Positions 10,303-19,150 of a stretch of DNA of 64,000 bases are shown piece after piece. Every line of letters starts with the position of its first letter. The first letter of the stretch is position 1. Under the pieces are notes generated by a model, which searched no databases, was not told the DNA's origin, and saw nothing but the letters and a program-made list of their open reading frames with translations. The position numbers and the translations under genes were made by a program. Origin of the DNA: Prostheceraeus crozeri (lineage: Eukaryota > Platyhelminthes > Polycladida > Euryleptidae); contig CAJQUW010011541.1 in assembly GCA_907163375.1 (NCBI GenBank), positions 62,001-126,000 of the forward strand. The letters are read 5' to 3'.

Positions 10303-11640
10303 TTAAAAATCACTTCGTTGTAATTCATTTTGATAAAATCGGCCTCTGATATCTTCATCATCTAAATCTTTGATTTCGTAAGTAATCGGATAAGTTTGAT
10401 TTATTTTATAAACTTCAAATATCTCTTTCGTCCAGTATCCGACGAAGCCTTTTTCAAATTTATTCTTATACTTAAATATTCTAACTCTATCACCAATTTT
10501 AAATTTCGGCTTAAGTTTCTGCAAATTCGGATTACTCTCATTCGAATAATTATTCTCGAATATTTTCTTTCGTATTATATCAGGGTCGTCAGAAGCATTC
10601 TTTGGAGTTTCTTCAATACCAGAATGAACTTTATTATTGTACTCTTCTACAATTCCTGGTATTATCTTCAACCATTTCTGATTTCTTTGCTCAGTAAATT
10701 TCTTGAATAATTTATTTTTTAACGTCCGATTGAATCTTTCTATCACTACAGCTTTTCCAGCGTTTTCAGTTGAATAAACAGTTTCAAATAGTGGCTGAAC
10801 GTTTCTGTTATAAAATTCCGACCCTTTATCAACAAACAATTTTTTTGGCTTTCTCTTACTTTCTTTAAAGATTTCTTCAAACGCATATTTAACTGATAGA
10901 CCACTTTTATTTTTTAAAGGCTTTACCCAAGCGTATCGTGTATATAAATCTATAACGGTCAATGCGTATTTGTATTCCCTTTCATTCGGCATATGAATAA
11001 GATCAGCACTCCAAATATCATCTTTATTAAATACTTTTACTTTCAATAAATATTTAGGCCTTCTGTATTCTTTATGAATTTCGGAGGCGTAGGTTCGAGC
11101 GTTGATCTCAGACAGCTTTGCTGTCGTTTCATCTATCCCCTGACCGAATAATATTTTAGCTTGTAAAGTTTTCTTAACAAACATTCTTTCAATTTTTTCT
11201 CTAAATGTAGGATTCTGAATACTATCTAATTCTTGAATCATCTTCTTATCAGCTGCATGTCGAGAACTTAGGTCATGATTTCGATAAGCTAAATCATGCC
11301 TGTAAGCGGCGGCATCTACTCTATTTATTGGTTCTTCACCTGGTTTCGGATTATTATTCTCATCTAGTCTTATATCTAATCGAGTTCCTGGACCAGTATA
11401 TGAATGACCAGGAAGATGTCTTTCTTTCGAATATTTACTCCAAATAAATCCAGGAAAGTTTTCTAATGTTTTTTGTATGTCACCACCGTAGGTAGTAGCC
11501 AAACTTTGTTTGTCGTCGTTACCTTCATAAATTTTACAATTTGAGTTTTTATTTTTGTTTAATAGATAATTTAATAAATCTAAATTAGCAATTTTTAATT
11601 TAATTAAATTTTCGGAATTTGTAGAATTTGTGGAAACCAT
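10303..11640 (-). CDS. Phospholipase A2-integrase fusion protein
   Basis: One uninterrupted 445-residue frame. Residues about 70-140 look like the parvovirus VP1-type phospholipase A2: Ca-binding loop YTGPGT (81-86) and catalytic HDLAY (115-119) inside AAAYRHDLAYRNHD, then RHAADK. Residues about 200-440 are a retroviral-type integrase: Asp213 in WSADLIHM, Asp271 in FVDKGSEF, Glu301 in ERFNRTLKNK, and an SH3-like tail beginning KPKFKIGDRVRIF. The integrase would insert element DNA; PLA2 domains of this kind help virions breach endosomes. The Asp271-Glu301 gap (29 residues) is four shorter than in Polinton 2's integrase. No chromodomain is present. The start has the element's TTTAAAAATG context. 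The fusion is seen directly; its function is inference. Confidence 0.9.
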   Translation of the reverse strand: MVSTNSTNSENLIKLKIANLDLLNYLLNKNKNSNCKIYEGNDDKQSLATTYGGDIQKTLENFPGFIWSKYSKERHLPGHSYTGPGTRLDIRLDENNNPKPGEEPINRVDAAAYRHDLAYRNHDLSSRHAADKKMIQELDSIQNPTFREKIERMFVKKTLQAKILFGQGIDETTAKLSEINARTYASEIHKEYRRPKYLLKVKVFNKDDIWSADLIHMPNEREYKYALTVIDLYTRYAWVKPLKNKSGLSVKYAFEEIFKESKRKPKKLFVDKGSEFYNRNVQPLFETVYSTENAGKAVVIERFNRTLKNKLFKKFTEQRNQKWLKIIPGIVEEYNNKVHSGIEETPKNASDDPDIIRKKIFENNYSNESNPNLQKLKPKFKIGDRVRIFKYKNKFEKGFVGYWTKEIFEVYKINQTYPITYEIKDLDDEDIRGRFYQNELQRSDF

Positions 11641-11687
11641 TTTTAAAGATAAAAAAGTTTTAAAAGATTAAATGAAATAAATGTTTT

Positions 11688-11713
11688 ACCTTATGGACCA
11701 AAGGTCCTGAGGT
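11688..11713. repeat. GC-rich hairpin beside the integrase start
   Basis: GGACC-aaa-GGTCC (11695-11707) with a three-base loop, flanked by ACCT (11688-11691) and AGGT (11710-11713) that extend the stem. It lies between the integrase start and the stop of the next minus-strand gene, and could be a 3'-end signal for that gene. It belongs with the other triplet-loop hairpins of this element. Confidence 0.55.
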
Positions 11714-11715
11714 TA

Positions 11716-12198
11716 TTACCGAATCATACTAGGACTTAGATATATTCCAGAACCATCTTTAGTTTCCTTAATTTCAATTAAATCATCAACATTGTGGAGA
11801 ATATTTTTAAGAACTCGTTTTCCTTCATCAACTAATTTTAATTTACTAATAAAATTATCTACTATTCCGTCACCCCTAGCAACTTTCTCTAACTCTCTAT
11901 TATGACGTTTTTGTTCTTCTAATGCTGCCTTCTCTGATTTATTTTTATTTACTGCTTGGACAATACCAGCTGTCCCGCCTGCAACACTTCCTGCAACTGC
12001 TATGCCACCTATTATTAGTGGAATTAATGGGAGAATCCCGCCATTCTTTTCTTCTTGTAATTGAATATTCTCTATCATTGGTTTACTTATGTAATACTTT
12101 TTTTTGTTAATCGTAATAGTTTTAGGGGTATTTTTGTCAACAATATTACGTAATTTTAATTCAACAGTTTTATTATTATTACTTTTCGCTTGCGACAT
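11716..12198 (-). CDS. Gly-rich hydrophobic minor structural-type protein
   Basis: 160 residues, intact. A polar N terminus is followed by a hydrophobic Gly/Ala-rich hairpin (NGGILPLIPLIIGGIAVAGS, then GGTAGIVQAV) at about residues 53-84. Next come a charged helix (EEQKRHNRELEKVARG) and a C terminus with DGSGIYLSPSMIR. This pattern recurs in Polinton/adintovirus genomes; its role there is unproven, and a membrane-active or capsid-interior protein is the usual guess. It starts in the T-run/A-run ATG context shared by the element's genes and lies in a minus-strand row with the integrase and the jelly-roll gene. Confidence 0.75.
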   Translation of the reverse strand: MSQAKSNNNKTVELKLRNIVDKNTPKTITINKKKYYISKPMIENIQLQEEKNGGILPLIPLIIGGIAVAGSVAGGTAGIVQAVNKNKSEKAALEEQKRHNRELEKVARGDGIVDNFISKLKLVDEGKRVLKNILHNVDDLIEIKETKDGSGIYLSPSMIR

Positions 12199-12204
12199 TT
12201 TTAA

Positions 12205-12310
12205 TAAAAAAATTTTAGGTTATCAAAAATTTTAATCTATTCTAGTTATGAAAAATTTTAAGTTAAGAATTTTTAATCTATTCTAGTTGTCAAAATTTTA
12301 AGTTATCAAA
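12205..12310. repeat. AT-rich imperfect tandem repeat
   Basis: Two and a half imperfect copies of a unit of about 50 bases containing TTTTAATCTATTCTAGTT and AAAATTTTAAGTTA fill the gap between the stop of the jelly-roll gene and the start of the next gene. This is probably promoter or 3' region expansion. Confidence 0.6.
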
Positions 12311-12318
12311 AATTTTAA

Positions 12319-13650
12319 TTAACTTATCCTTGCCATCTTTCCATTAAGAATTTCAATAGAATATTTTACATCTTCTAGCAATAAACCATAAGCCATCAAT
12401 GAAGTTGTGGAATCTTTCTTTTCAATATTAATTGTTACATCACAACCAGTCTTGATAATATCTTCAGATTGTGCACTTAGATCGAAACAGAAAACAGGAT
12501 ATAAATGTCTCCAATCTCCAGGAGTTAATTGTGGTTCAACTCCAAATTCTATACAAAGATTTCGATAAGAATCATATCCTTCCATAAATTGATTATTGGT
12601 ATCATCGAATCTTAATGGATCAATTGGATTTCGGGTTTGATTTAATGAAACTTGTAAACTTCGAATTGTATTAATATGGAAGAGATTATTGTTCTTATCA
12701 AAACTTGGAGAATTATTTCTTTGAAATGTTAGTAATAAATATCTTGGAGTATTCGCAGTTCTAGTAAAATGCCAGTTAAATCTTTGTTCGGAAAAAGTTA
12801 CTGAACTAGCAGTACGCTTTAGAAAATTTACTGGAATTAGTTTGTTAGTATTTAATCTTTTTGCAATAGCCGTTTCAATCTCTAAACTAGGAGTAATATG
12901 CTTAATCCACCATTCAAGTCTATCAATTTTTAAATATGCTTTTTTCCAGTCTTACCAAGAAATATTAATTCATTATTTGCTGTACGATGAATTATTAATT
13001 TAAATTTAAATTGATATGATATTTTATCATAATCTAAATATCCGAATAATGGAGACAATGACCAATTTACTGTTTGCTTACTTTTCTTGTTAAACTCACG
13101 TCTTTCTTTATATGCACTATTGTTTGTTTTATTTAAATGTTTTGCAATATTTTCTACATCTTTCGCAATTCCTGCTGCATCTGTTCCAGCGTGAGTTAAA
13201 TCATCTATAATTATACCATCATTAGTATCAGGAAACCAACCTTCGATTTCATACTTTTTATTATTTTCACCAATTGTTACAAATCTAAGCATTGTATCAA
13301 TTACACCTGGAGAATCACTTATTGTTTCTATATTTTGAGTTGCAACATCTAAACGCATTTGTGTAAATAATCTTGGAAAGAAATTATTCTCTAATGCAAT
13401 ATTATCGGTTTCTGGTAATGGTGTTGTAAAATTGGCATCACTATATAAAGAATATTCACAGTGTAAAAATGAATCAGGTAGATATATAACTCTGCTGATT
13501 ATCAACTTCAAAAATTAAATCTCCTCCAGTATTTACTCTACTGGAAGATCCGGGATTCATAGCAATTCTTATATAGTCATTCTTTTTTTGATTATAACTA
13601 ACACCTGGTGGTTTATCTAATTCAAATTTATTTTCAATTAGCAAAGACAT
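12319..13650 (-). pseudogene. Double-jelly-roll-like capsid protein, two frameshifts
   Basis: It begins at 13650 in the T-run/A-run ATG context with the conserved opening block YNQKKNDYIRIAMNPGSSS. The second segment contains IYLPDSFLHCEYSLY and LENNFFPRLFTQMRLDV; the third contains RNLCIEFGVEPQLTPGDW and FDLSAQSED. I recognise this as a recurrent Polinton protein of AT-rich, cnidarian-type elements, about 430 residues, beta-rich, probably a double jelly-roll capsid component; that role is inference. Frameshifts near 13490 and near 12940 split it into three frames. Together the pieces cover the expected length, so only these two lesions are evident. Confidence 0.7.
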
Positions 13651-13689
13651 TTTTATAAAAAATAATTTGACTTTTGTTTTTTCTCACAC

Positions 13690-13757
13690 ACAGAAAAAAT
13701 TTTATTAAAAAATTTTACTAAAAAAATTTTACTAAAAAAAATTTTACTAAAAAATAT
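13690..13757. repeat. Tandem ~17-bp AT repeat before the jelly-roll start
   Basis: Three to four copies of AAATTTTACTAAAAAA-type units between the jelly-roll gene and its neighbour. Simple AT-rich expansion; may be part of a promoter. Confidence 0.7.
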
Positions 13758-13760
13758 ATT

Positions 13761-14291
13761 TTAGAATTTTGCTAGACCAGCTCCGCTACAGTTTTGGTGG
13801 TTAGACCGAAGGTTGCTGCTCACACCATTACCTCTTATTTCTTCAATTGAACGTTTTATGGCTACGCCTGATTTCTTCTTATGTTTACTATCAGACGGAG
13901 CTCCGCTCCTCAAGGTTTCCCCCACAGCTATGTTAGCAATTTTGTTTTTTGTTTCCTCTGAAAGTTTTTTTAAATTTTTTAGTTCTTCAGAATCATTCCC
14001 AAGTTTACGAATAGCTTCTAGTTGTTTTAATTCGTTTTGAGACTTAACAGCATTTGATATTGCATTAGCTGTACTACCTATAGCAGATGCTCCTTTTGCA
14101 GCAGATGTAATCAAATCTTTATCATTTTTAATTAAGTTAACGATACTTCCAATACCAGAAAAGATGCCAGCTCCTTCCGTGTGGACTGTTTCTCTATTAT
14201 CATAATGATAAACAGGATTCATACGTGGTTCATGAGCAATTCTTTGATTTGAAGCAAAATGTTTAAGATTGTGTTTATAAATTATAGGCAT
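13761..14291 (-). CDS. Amphipathic minor structural-type protein
   Basis: 176 residues, intact. After a polar N terminus (MPIIYKHNLKHFASNQRIAH) there is a Gly-rich amphipathic part, GAGIFSGIGSIVNLIKNDKD followed by LITSAAKGASAIGSTANAIS. Then come a charged helix with possible coiled-coil character and a basic stretch (KHKKKSGVAIKR) that could be a nuclear or DNA-binding signal. Such Gly-start amphipathic helices resemble the membrane-lytic or cement proteins of adenovirus-like particles, but no homology can be claimed. A GC-rich triplet-loop hairpin (13897-13909) lies inside the coding sequence. Start context as for the other genes. Confidence 0.65.
   Translation of the reverse strand: MPIIYKHNLKHFASNQRIAHEPRMNPVYHYDNRETVHTEGAGIFSGIGSIVNLIKNDKDLITSAAKGASAIGSTANAISNAVKSQNELKQLEAIRKLGNDSEELKNLKKLSEETKNKIANIAVGETLRSGAPSDSKHKKKSGVAIKRSIEEIRGNGVSSNLRSNHQNCSGAGLAKF
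13897..13909. repeat. GC-rich triplet-loop hairpin inside a coding sequence
   Basis: GGAGC-tcc-GCTCC with a three-base loop in AT-rich DNA. A second small hairpin, GGC-tac-GCC at 13859-13867, is identical to the one at 10254-10262. Both lie inside the amphipathic-protein gene without breaking its frame. Confidence 0.5.
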
Positions 14292-14331
14292 TTTTTAGGA
14301 ATAAATTTGACTTTTAGGAAAAATATTTACG

Positions 14332-14655
14332 TTAAGATTTACGTGTGTGAATGTCCAACAACTTCGTGATAACTTTATTAATTTTCCGTTGCACTTTATC
14401 TATTGCGTCAAGTAGCGTGTGATGTACTTTAATTTCTTTTCTATTAACTTGCATTTTCTCCTGATTCATCTTCAACGCCGCTTTAAGAGCATTTAGCTTA
14501 ATTTTAAGAACATCTAATTGTCTTTTTACAGAATCTAACTGTTCTTTATTTTCTTTCTTTAATTCATTTTCTAAATTGATTTTAAGAGTTTTCATTTTAT
14601 CAACTTTTTGATTAAGCGAGTTTACTTCATTTATTATTCTATTCATCTTTTTCAT
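14332..14655 (-). CDS. Coiled-coil protein, possible tail of the fibre-like gene
   Basis: 107 residues that are almost entirely heptad-like: VNSLNQKVDKMKTLKINLEN and similar Lys/Glu/Leu-rich helices, with no enzymatic motif. It follows the fibre-like gene by 70 bases in a different frame. An open stretch continues upstream of its first Met in the same frame, so it may be the C-terminal part of the fibre-like protein cut off by a frameshift or stop near 14700. Alternatively it is a separate small stalk protein. It lacks the A-run start context, which favours the first view. Confidence 0.5.
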   Translation of the reverse strand: MKKMNRIINEVNSLNQKVDKMKTLKINLENELKKENKEQLDSVKRQLDVLKIKLNALKAALKMNQEKMQVNRKEIKVHHTLLDAIDKVQRKINKVITKLLDIHTRKS

Positions 14656-14725
14656 TTGTTGAGTAATTTTAGAACTTAATTCATCAACACTTTTGGAATG
14701 TAGTTTGTAACTGCTTTAAATTTTT

Positions 14726-15196
14726 TTAAATTCTTTCAGGTAGTTTTTCTATTTCATCTTCTAATTGTTCTTTTAACATCTTTATCTGATGTTTATTTTT
14801 AATGACAGCAGATTTTAACTTTATAGAAAGTAATATTAAAATTTTTGATTGTTCAGAAATCTTTTTAAAAAGTTTTGCTATATCTGCTTCTAGCTCTCTA
14901 TCCTTTTTATCAAGTTTTAATAATTTTTCGTTTAATGATTTGTCATTAAGTTTAAGCAACTTTAATTCATTCATCAGTGGAACCAAAACATCGTTTATAT
15001 ATTTTTCCTTTAAGTCATTGATTTGTGTATCAACATATTGTTTATTTGTTAACTCTGTATTTTGTTGCGGAAGAATAGAAAGATGCAATGGACCAGATAA
15101 AACGTCTCCAGTTTTCATGATATAATTTTCTATCTCTATTTCTAATTCACGATTATTTGGGATATATGCACCTCCACCAACATTTGGTGACATCAT
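14726..15196 (-). CDS. Fibre-like protein with phage-tail-fibre-type motif
   Basis: 156 residues, intact frame. Residues about 25-60 read IMKTGDVLSGPLHLSILPQQ followed by ELTNKQYVDTQI. This is the arrangement seen in phage and some viral tail fibres (M-x-G-x-L-S-G-x-L, then a loop, then N-K-x-Y-V-D before a helix). The rest is a long coiled coil (LKLLKLNDKSLNEKLLKLDK and onward), suitable for a trimeric stalk. It starts in the TTTTAAAAATG context and is divergent from the gene at 15299. A role in host attachment is inference from the motif and the usual gene content of such elements. Confidence 0.6.
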   Translation of the reverse strand: MMSPNVGGGAYIPNNRELEIEIENYIMKTGDVLSGPLHLSILPQQNTELTNKQYVDTQINDLKEKYINDVLVPLMNELKLLKLNDKSLNEKLLKLDKKDRELEADIAKLFKKISEQSKILILLSIKLKSAVIKNKHQIKMLKEQLEDEIEKLPERI

Positions 15197-15298
15197 TTTT
15201 AAAACAATAAAAAAATAAAATTTTTTCTAATAAAAATAAAAAAAAAATTTTTCTAATAAAAATAAAAAAATAAAATTTTTTCTAATAGAAATAAAAAA
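15197..15298. promoter_or_regulatory. Divergent AT-rich promoter with three tandem units
   Basis: This 102-base gap separates two divergent genes. It is almost pure A/T and carries three copies of TTTTTCTAATAAAAATAAAA-type units, the last running into the ATG at 15299. It presumably drives both genes. Confidence 0.55.
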
Positions 15299-16537
15299 AT
15301 GGATAAATCAAATTTAAAAAAATTATATTCGTCCGCATCATCCTGTTCTTCTTATTCGACGAGATCAACGGGATTTGAAAATAAATGTTTTGATAATAAG
15401 AATAATAATAATCCATGTATAGATGTTAATATTTTATTTGAATTACAAGCCGAAATATTTAGAGAACAGACTAAAGGTTTACCTTCTATAGAAACTAATT
15501 ATTGTTTATTTCCAGGTGATCCATTTATAAAATTTATGGATATTGTTAGTAAATATAATGATGTGGCTTATGTAGAATTAAATAAAGAAAATATGGTTAT
15601 AATAGGTCATAATAATGTTTATGGTTTTATTAGAGCAGTTTTACCAATTAGTAATACTGATTGGATAGAAACTAAAATTATTAATTATATCAATATTAAA
15701 GAATTAGTTAAAAAATTAAAATCTTTTTCCAAAGAAAAAATTAGATTATTTGTTGATGAACAAAACCAATATAATATTCATATCGAGAGTAAAAAGTATA
15801 ACGAAGAATTATTATGTCAAGTTTATTATAGAGATACAATTTATAAACAAGAAACATTAGAAATGCCCCAAAGATATGATGATGATACTTATGTAGGATT
15901 ACATTCAAACTTAAATATTAATTTGTTAAAATCTTATATAAATGGTTTAGCTCAACAAGAAAAAATTTATATGTGGACTACACCTTATACTATTAACAAT
16001 GACCATAATCATAATCATAATAAACGAACCGAAGGTTCTAGGGCTTTGCCCGATCTTAAAGAATCTTATGATGATAATGATAATAATATAGATGATAATA
16101 TAGATGATGATTCTGAAACATCTGAAAATGGTGTAAATGGTAAAAAAGATTATAAAAATATTAGTAATTATAAAAATTTAAGTGAAGAAAAATTAACATC
16201 TCAACATGATATTAATACTACATATAATCAAAATTTATCTAAATTTCATTTTCTTACAATTGAAAATAATAATGATGGTATAGTTGAAGATACTGTTAGA
16301 CAACTATGTGTCGGGTCTACAAAATTTAAATTGGGATTTACATCTAATCAATTTAAAATTTTATCATCTTTAATAAAAACTAAAAGTGATTCAGATTATG
16401 GTGGTGTTATTAAATTTTCCAAAAGAGATCAAAGACCAATATTTTTCTCTATTATATTATTATCAGATAAAAAATGTAACTTAGAGTTAGATATTCCAAT
16501 AAGAGAATGGTATCCTATCAGGGAATGGCATCCTTAA
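15299..16537 (+). CDS. Unknown protein, possibly PCNA-like sliding clamp
   Basis: 412 residues, not recognised at family level. Two globular parts flank an acidic, Asn/Asp-rich linker (about 245-285, with NIDDNIDDDSETSENG). Part one includes DIVSKYNDVAYVELNKENMV, an inner beta-like stretch and INIKELVKKLKSF. Part two includes FKLGFTSNQFKILSSLI and IFFSIILLSDKKCNLELDIP. The alternation of a helix, paired strands and a late l-x-l-x-P-type strand resembles PCNA-like clamps, and its place beside PolB fits, but this is speculative. The last residues contain a short repeat, IREWYPIREWHP, where the sequence runs into a truncated PolB, so the 3' end may be a deletion junction. Confidence 0.45.
   Translation: MDKSNLKKLYSSASSCSSYSTRSTGFENKCFDNKNNNNPCIDVNILFELQAEIFREQTKGLPSIETNYCLFPGDPFIKFMDIVSKYNDVAYVELNKENMVIIGHNNVYGFIRAVLPISNTDWIETKIINYINIKELVKKLKSFSKEKIRLFVDEQNQYNIHIESKKYNEELLCQVYYRDTIYKQETLEMPQRYDDDTYVGLHSNLNINLLKSYINGLAQQEKIYMWTTPYTINNDHNHNHNKRTEGSRALPDLKESYDDNDNNIDDNIDDDSETSENGVNGKKDYKNISNYKNLSEEKLTSQHDINTTYNQNLSKFHFLTIENNNDGIVEDTVRQLCVGSTKFKLGFTSNQFKILSSLIKTKSDSDYGGVIKFSKRDQRPIFFSIILLSDKKCNLELDIPIREWYPIREWHP
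16026..16051. repeat. GC-rich double-hairpin element, copy A
   Basis: The first stem is GAACC/GGTTC with loop GAA (16026-16038). A TA linker follows, then the stem GGGC/GCCC with loop TTT (16041-16051). The same two stems and linker occur, reversed, at 20028-20053. It lies in frame inside the linker of the clamp-like gene and adds residues without breaking it. Confidence 0.75.
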
Positions 16538-18225
16538 AGTTAAATAGTAAAACAATGTATGATTATACAATGAAATATCTTCAGATAGATGTATTAATCC
16601 TTACTGATCTTTTTGAAAACTTTCGTGACATGTGTTTAGAATATTACGGAATAGATCCATGTTATTGTTATTCTACACCAGGTTTAACATGGCTAGCAGG
16701 ATTAAAACATACAAATGTTAAACTTAAACATTATAAAGAAAATACATATGATAAATTATTATTTTGTGAATCTGGAATTAGAGGTGGAGTTTCATCAGTT
16801 TTAGGTAATCGTTGTGTACAGTGTTACAATAAAAAAGTAAATCCTGATGATTATGGAATAATGAAACCTTTATCTCCAGAAGAAAGTTTATCAAAAATTA
16901 TTAGAAAGAAGATCAGTTTATAAAATTGTTTAATCAAAATATAGAAGGACTTATATCAAATGAAGATAGTCAAGCAGCAGTTGATGAAATCATGAGAGAA
17001 AACTATTTGTTATATTATGATTTTAATAGCTTATATTCTTCTTGCATGATACAAGAATTACCAACAGGTGAGATGGAATAGTGTAATATTCTTGATTATC
17101 AAAAACCATATGATGGAAATTATAATCATGGTTATATATATGAAGTTGATTTAGTATATCCTGATGAAATAAAAGATAAAACAAAATATTTTCCTTTCTG
17201 TCCCGAAGACAAAATTCCCAATATAGAAGATTTTTCAGATTATCAAAAATCTATAATTCCTAAGAAATACAGACCAACAAAAAAACTTATGTTAACACAA
17301 AGCAATAAAGGAAAGTATGTTGTTGAAGGAAGAATGCTAGATTGGTATTTAGAACATGGAATGATTCTCAGCAAAATACATCGAAAACTATTTTATCAAA
17401 AATCTAAATGGTTAAAAAATTATATAGAGTTCAATATTGAAAAACGTAAAATAGCTAAAAGAAATAAAGATGATTTTGGAAACGTGTTCTTCAAATTAAT
17501 GAATAATGCATTTTATGGTAAGACTTTAGAAAATGTGCGCAATAGACAAAATATTGAAATAGTTTATGATAAAGTTAGGTTTCAAAATTTAACAAGGAAG
17601 CCTACATATAAAAGAACTACTAGATTTAGTGATGAACTATGTGCTGTCTGTACACTTACGTCGAATTAGCGTAAAACATGATAAGTTTAATTTTATTGGA
17701 TTCACTATATTAGAATTAGCTAAACTATTTATGTATAAATTTATATACGATTATTTAGCGCCTGCTCATGGCAAAAACTATAAATTACACTTTACAGATA
17801 CCGATTCTGTTTTCTTAGAATTAACAATACCGTATAATTCTTCACTTGATGAAGAAATTAATAAAATAAAAGATATCATTCATCCTTCTGATTTATGTAA
17901 AGTAAAAGATGAATTAGAAGGAAATGAAGATTTCATAACAGAAGCTATATTTTTAAAATCTAGATGTTACTGTTATGATACAACTAATGATATTAAAACA
18001 CATAAAACCTTAAAAGGAATTTCAAAGGCATCAGTGGCTAATCAAATAACATTTCAAGATTATACAAATGCATTATTTAATAATGAAATAAAAACAGCAT
18101 GTAATTATAGACTTAATTCAAAGAAACATAAAATGTATTTAAAAGAAGAACATAAATTAGCATTAGATCCATTTGATGATAAAAGAAAAATTTTACCTGA
18201 TGGAATAACTACTTCACCTTTTTAA
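16507..18225 (+). pseudogene. Protein-primed family B DNA polymerase, truncated and broken
   Basis: Polinton PolB replicates the element using a protein primer. Recognisable parts, in order: ExoIII block YLQIDVLILTDLFENFR, FCESGIRGGVSS, motif A YYDFNSLYSS, motif B KLMNNAFYGKTLENVRNR, and motif C FTDTDSVFLEL. The C terminus (DPFDDKRKILPDGITTSPF) is near the normal end. The N-terminal third, with ExoI and ExoII, is absent; homology begins at about 16534, right after the preceding gene's stop. Lesions: a frameshift near 16905, TAG at 17079-17081, and a frameshift near 17650. It cannot be functional. The missing N terminus suggests an internal deletion whose scar is the repeated IREW end of the upstream gene. 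Confidence 0.88.
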
Positions 18226-18307
18226 TTTTCTAATTTCTAAGATAGACAAATTTGATATATATATAAAATAAAAAAAATATTGTAACACTATATTTGTATA
18301 TTTTTTA

Positions 18308-19074
18308 TCACTCGGCAAACAAATGTTCTGTAACTGTATCATGAATTTTTTTATCAATATTAATTGTGATAAATCCATAATCTTTTGACCAAGCATTGTT
18401 ACACGATTGTTTAAATTCATCTTTATTTCTTACACATAAATCTCTTAACAAATCACTTAAGTTTCTTGCATTTATTTCAAATAGTACAAATATGTTTGCA
18501 TCCTTTCTAATAACACTTCCGTCTAATGAATACATACTTTGTGTTAAATAAAAAACACTACAGTTATTATGTCTGCCTCTTGTGAAATAATTTCTCTGAA
18601 CTGACTGATTTCTGTCATTAACACAATCATCAAAAATTACACAATGTTTCATTGTTTTATCTAGTTTACTAGGATCTTGCATATTACCACTATCATCTAT
18701 TAATTGTATTTTTATATGCTTATTTTCATTAGATTCTACTAACTGATTATTTTTTGCTGCTTCTTCACACCACGAACTTATTTCTTCTTCATCTTCAGAT
18801 TTTTCATATTCTTTGAATAATGAAGCAATTGCTGTTTTTTTAAGATTATTTTCAAATCCATATTTTTAAAATTGATAGACGGGTTGTTCTGCTGTTGTTG
18901 TATAAATTATAAGATTGTTATAATCCAAAAAATTTGGAGTCGTTAAAATTTTAAATAATAGATACGTTTTTCCACAACCTGATCTTCCGCAAATAACTGA
19001 CAAAACTTTATTAGATAAATTTGGATGATGATTAAATTTAAGTTTTTTTTATTTAATGGTAGTACTTCACTCAT
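18308..19074 (-). pseudogene. DNA-packaging ATPase (A32/FtsK-HerA type), broken
   Basis: It starts at 19074 with MSEVLPLNKKN in the T-run/A-run context. After a frameshift near 19035 comes VLSVICGRSGCGKTYLLFKI, with Walker A GRSGCGKT. An in-frame TAA lies near 18867. Downstream is Walker B in HCVIFDDCVND, then NYFTRGRHNNCSVFYLTQS, the conserved sensor region. These ATPases pump DNA into capsids. It is convergent with PolB, 82 bases away. One stop and one shift make it a pseudogene, but every hallmark motif is still readable. Confidence 0.85.
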
Positions 19075-19150
19075 TTTTTAATAAAAAAATTTTATTTTTA
19101 TTTTAAAAGAAGAAGAAGAAAATTAAACTTCTCTAGCTTTGCGTAGGAGT

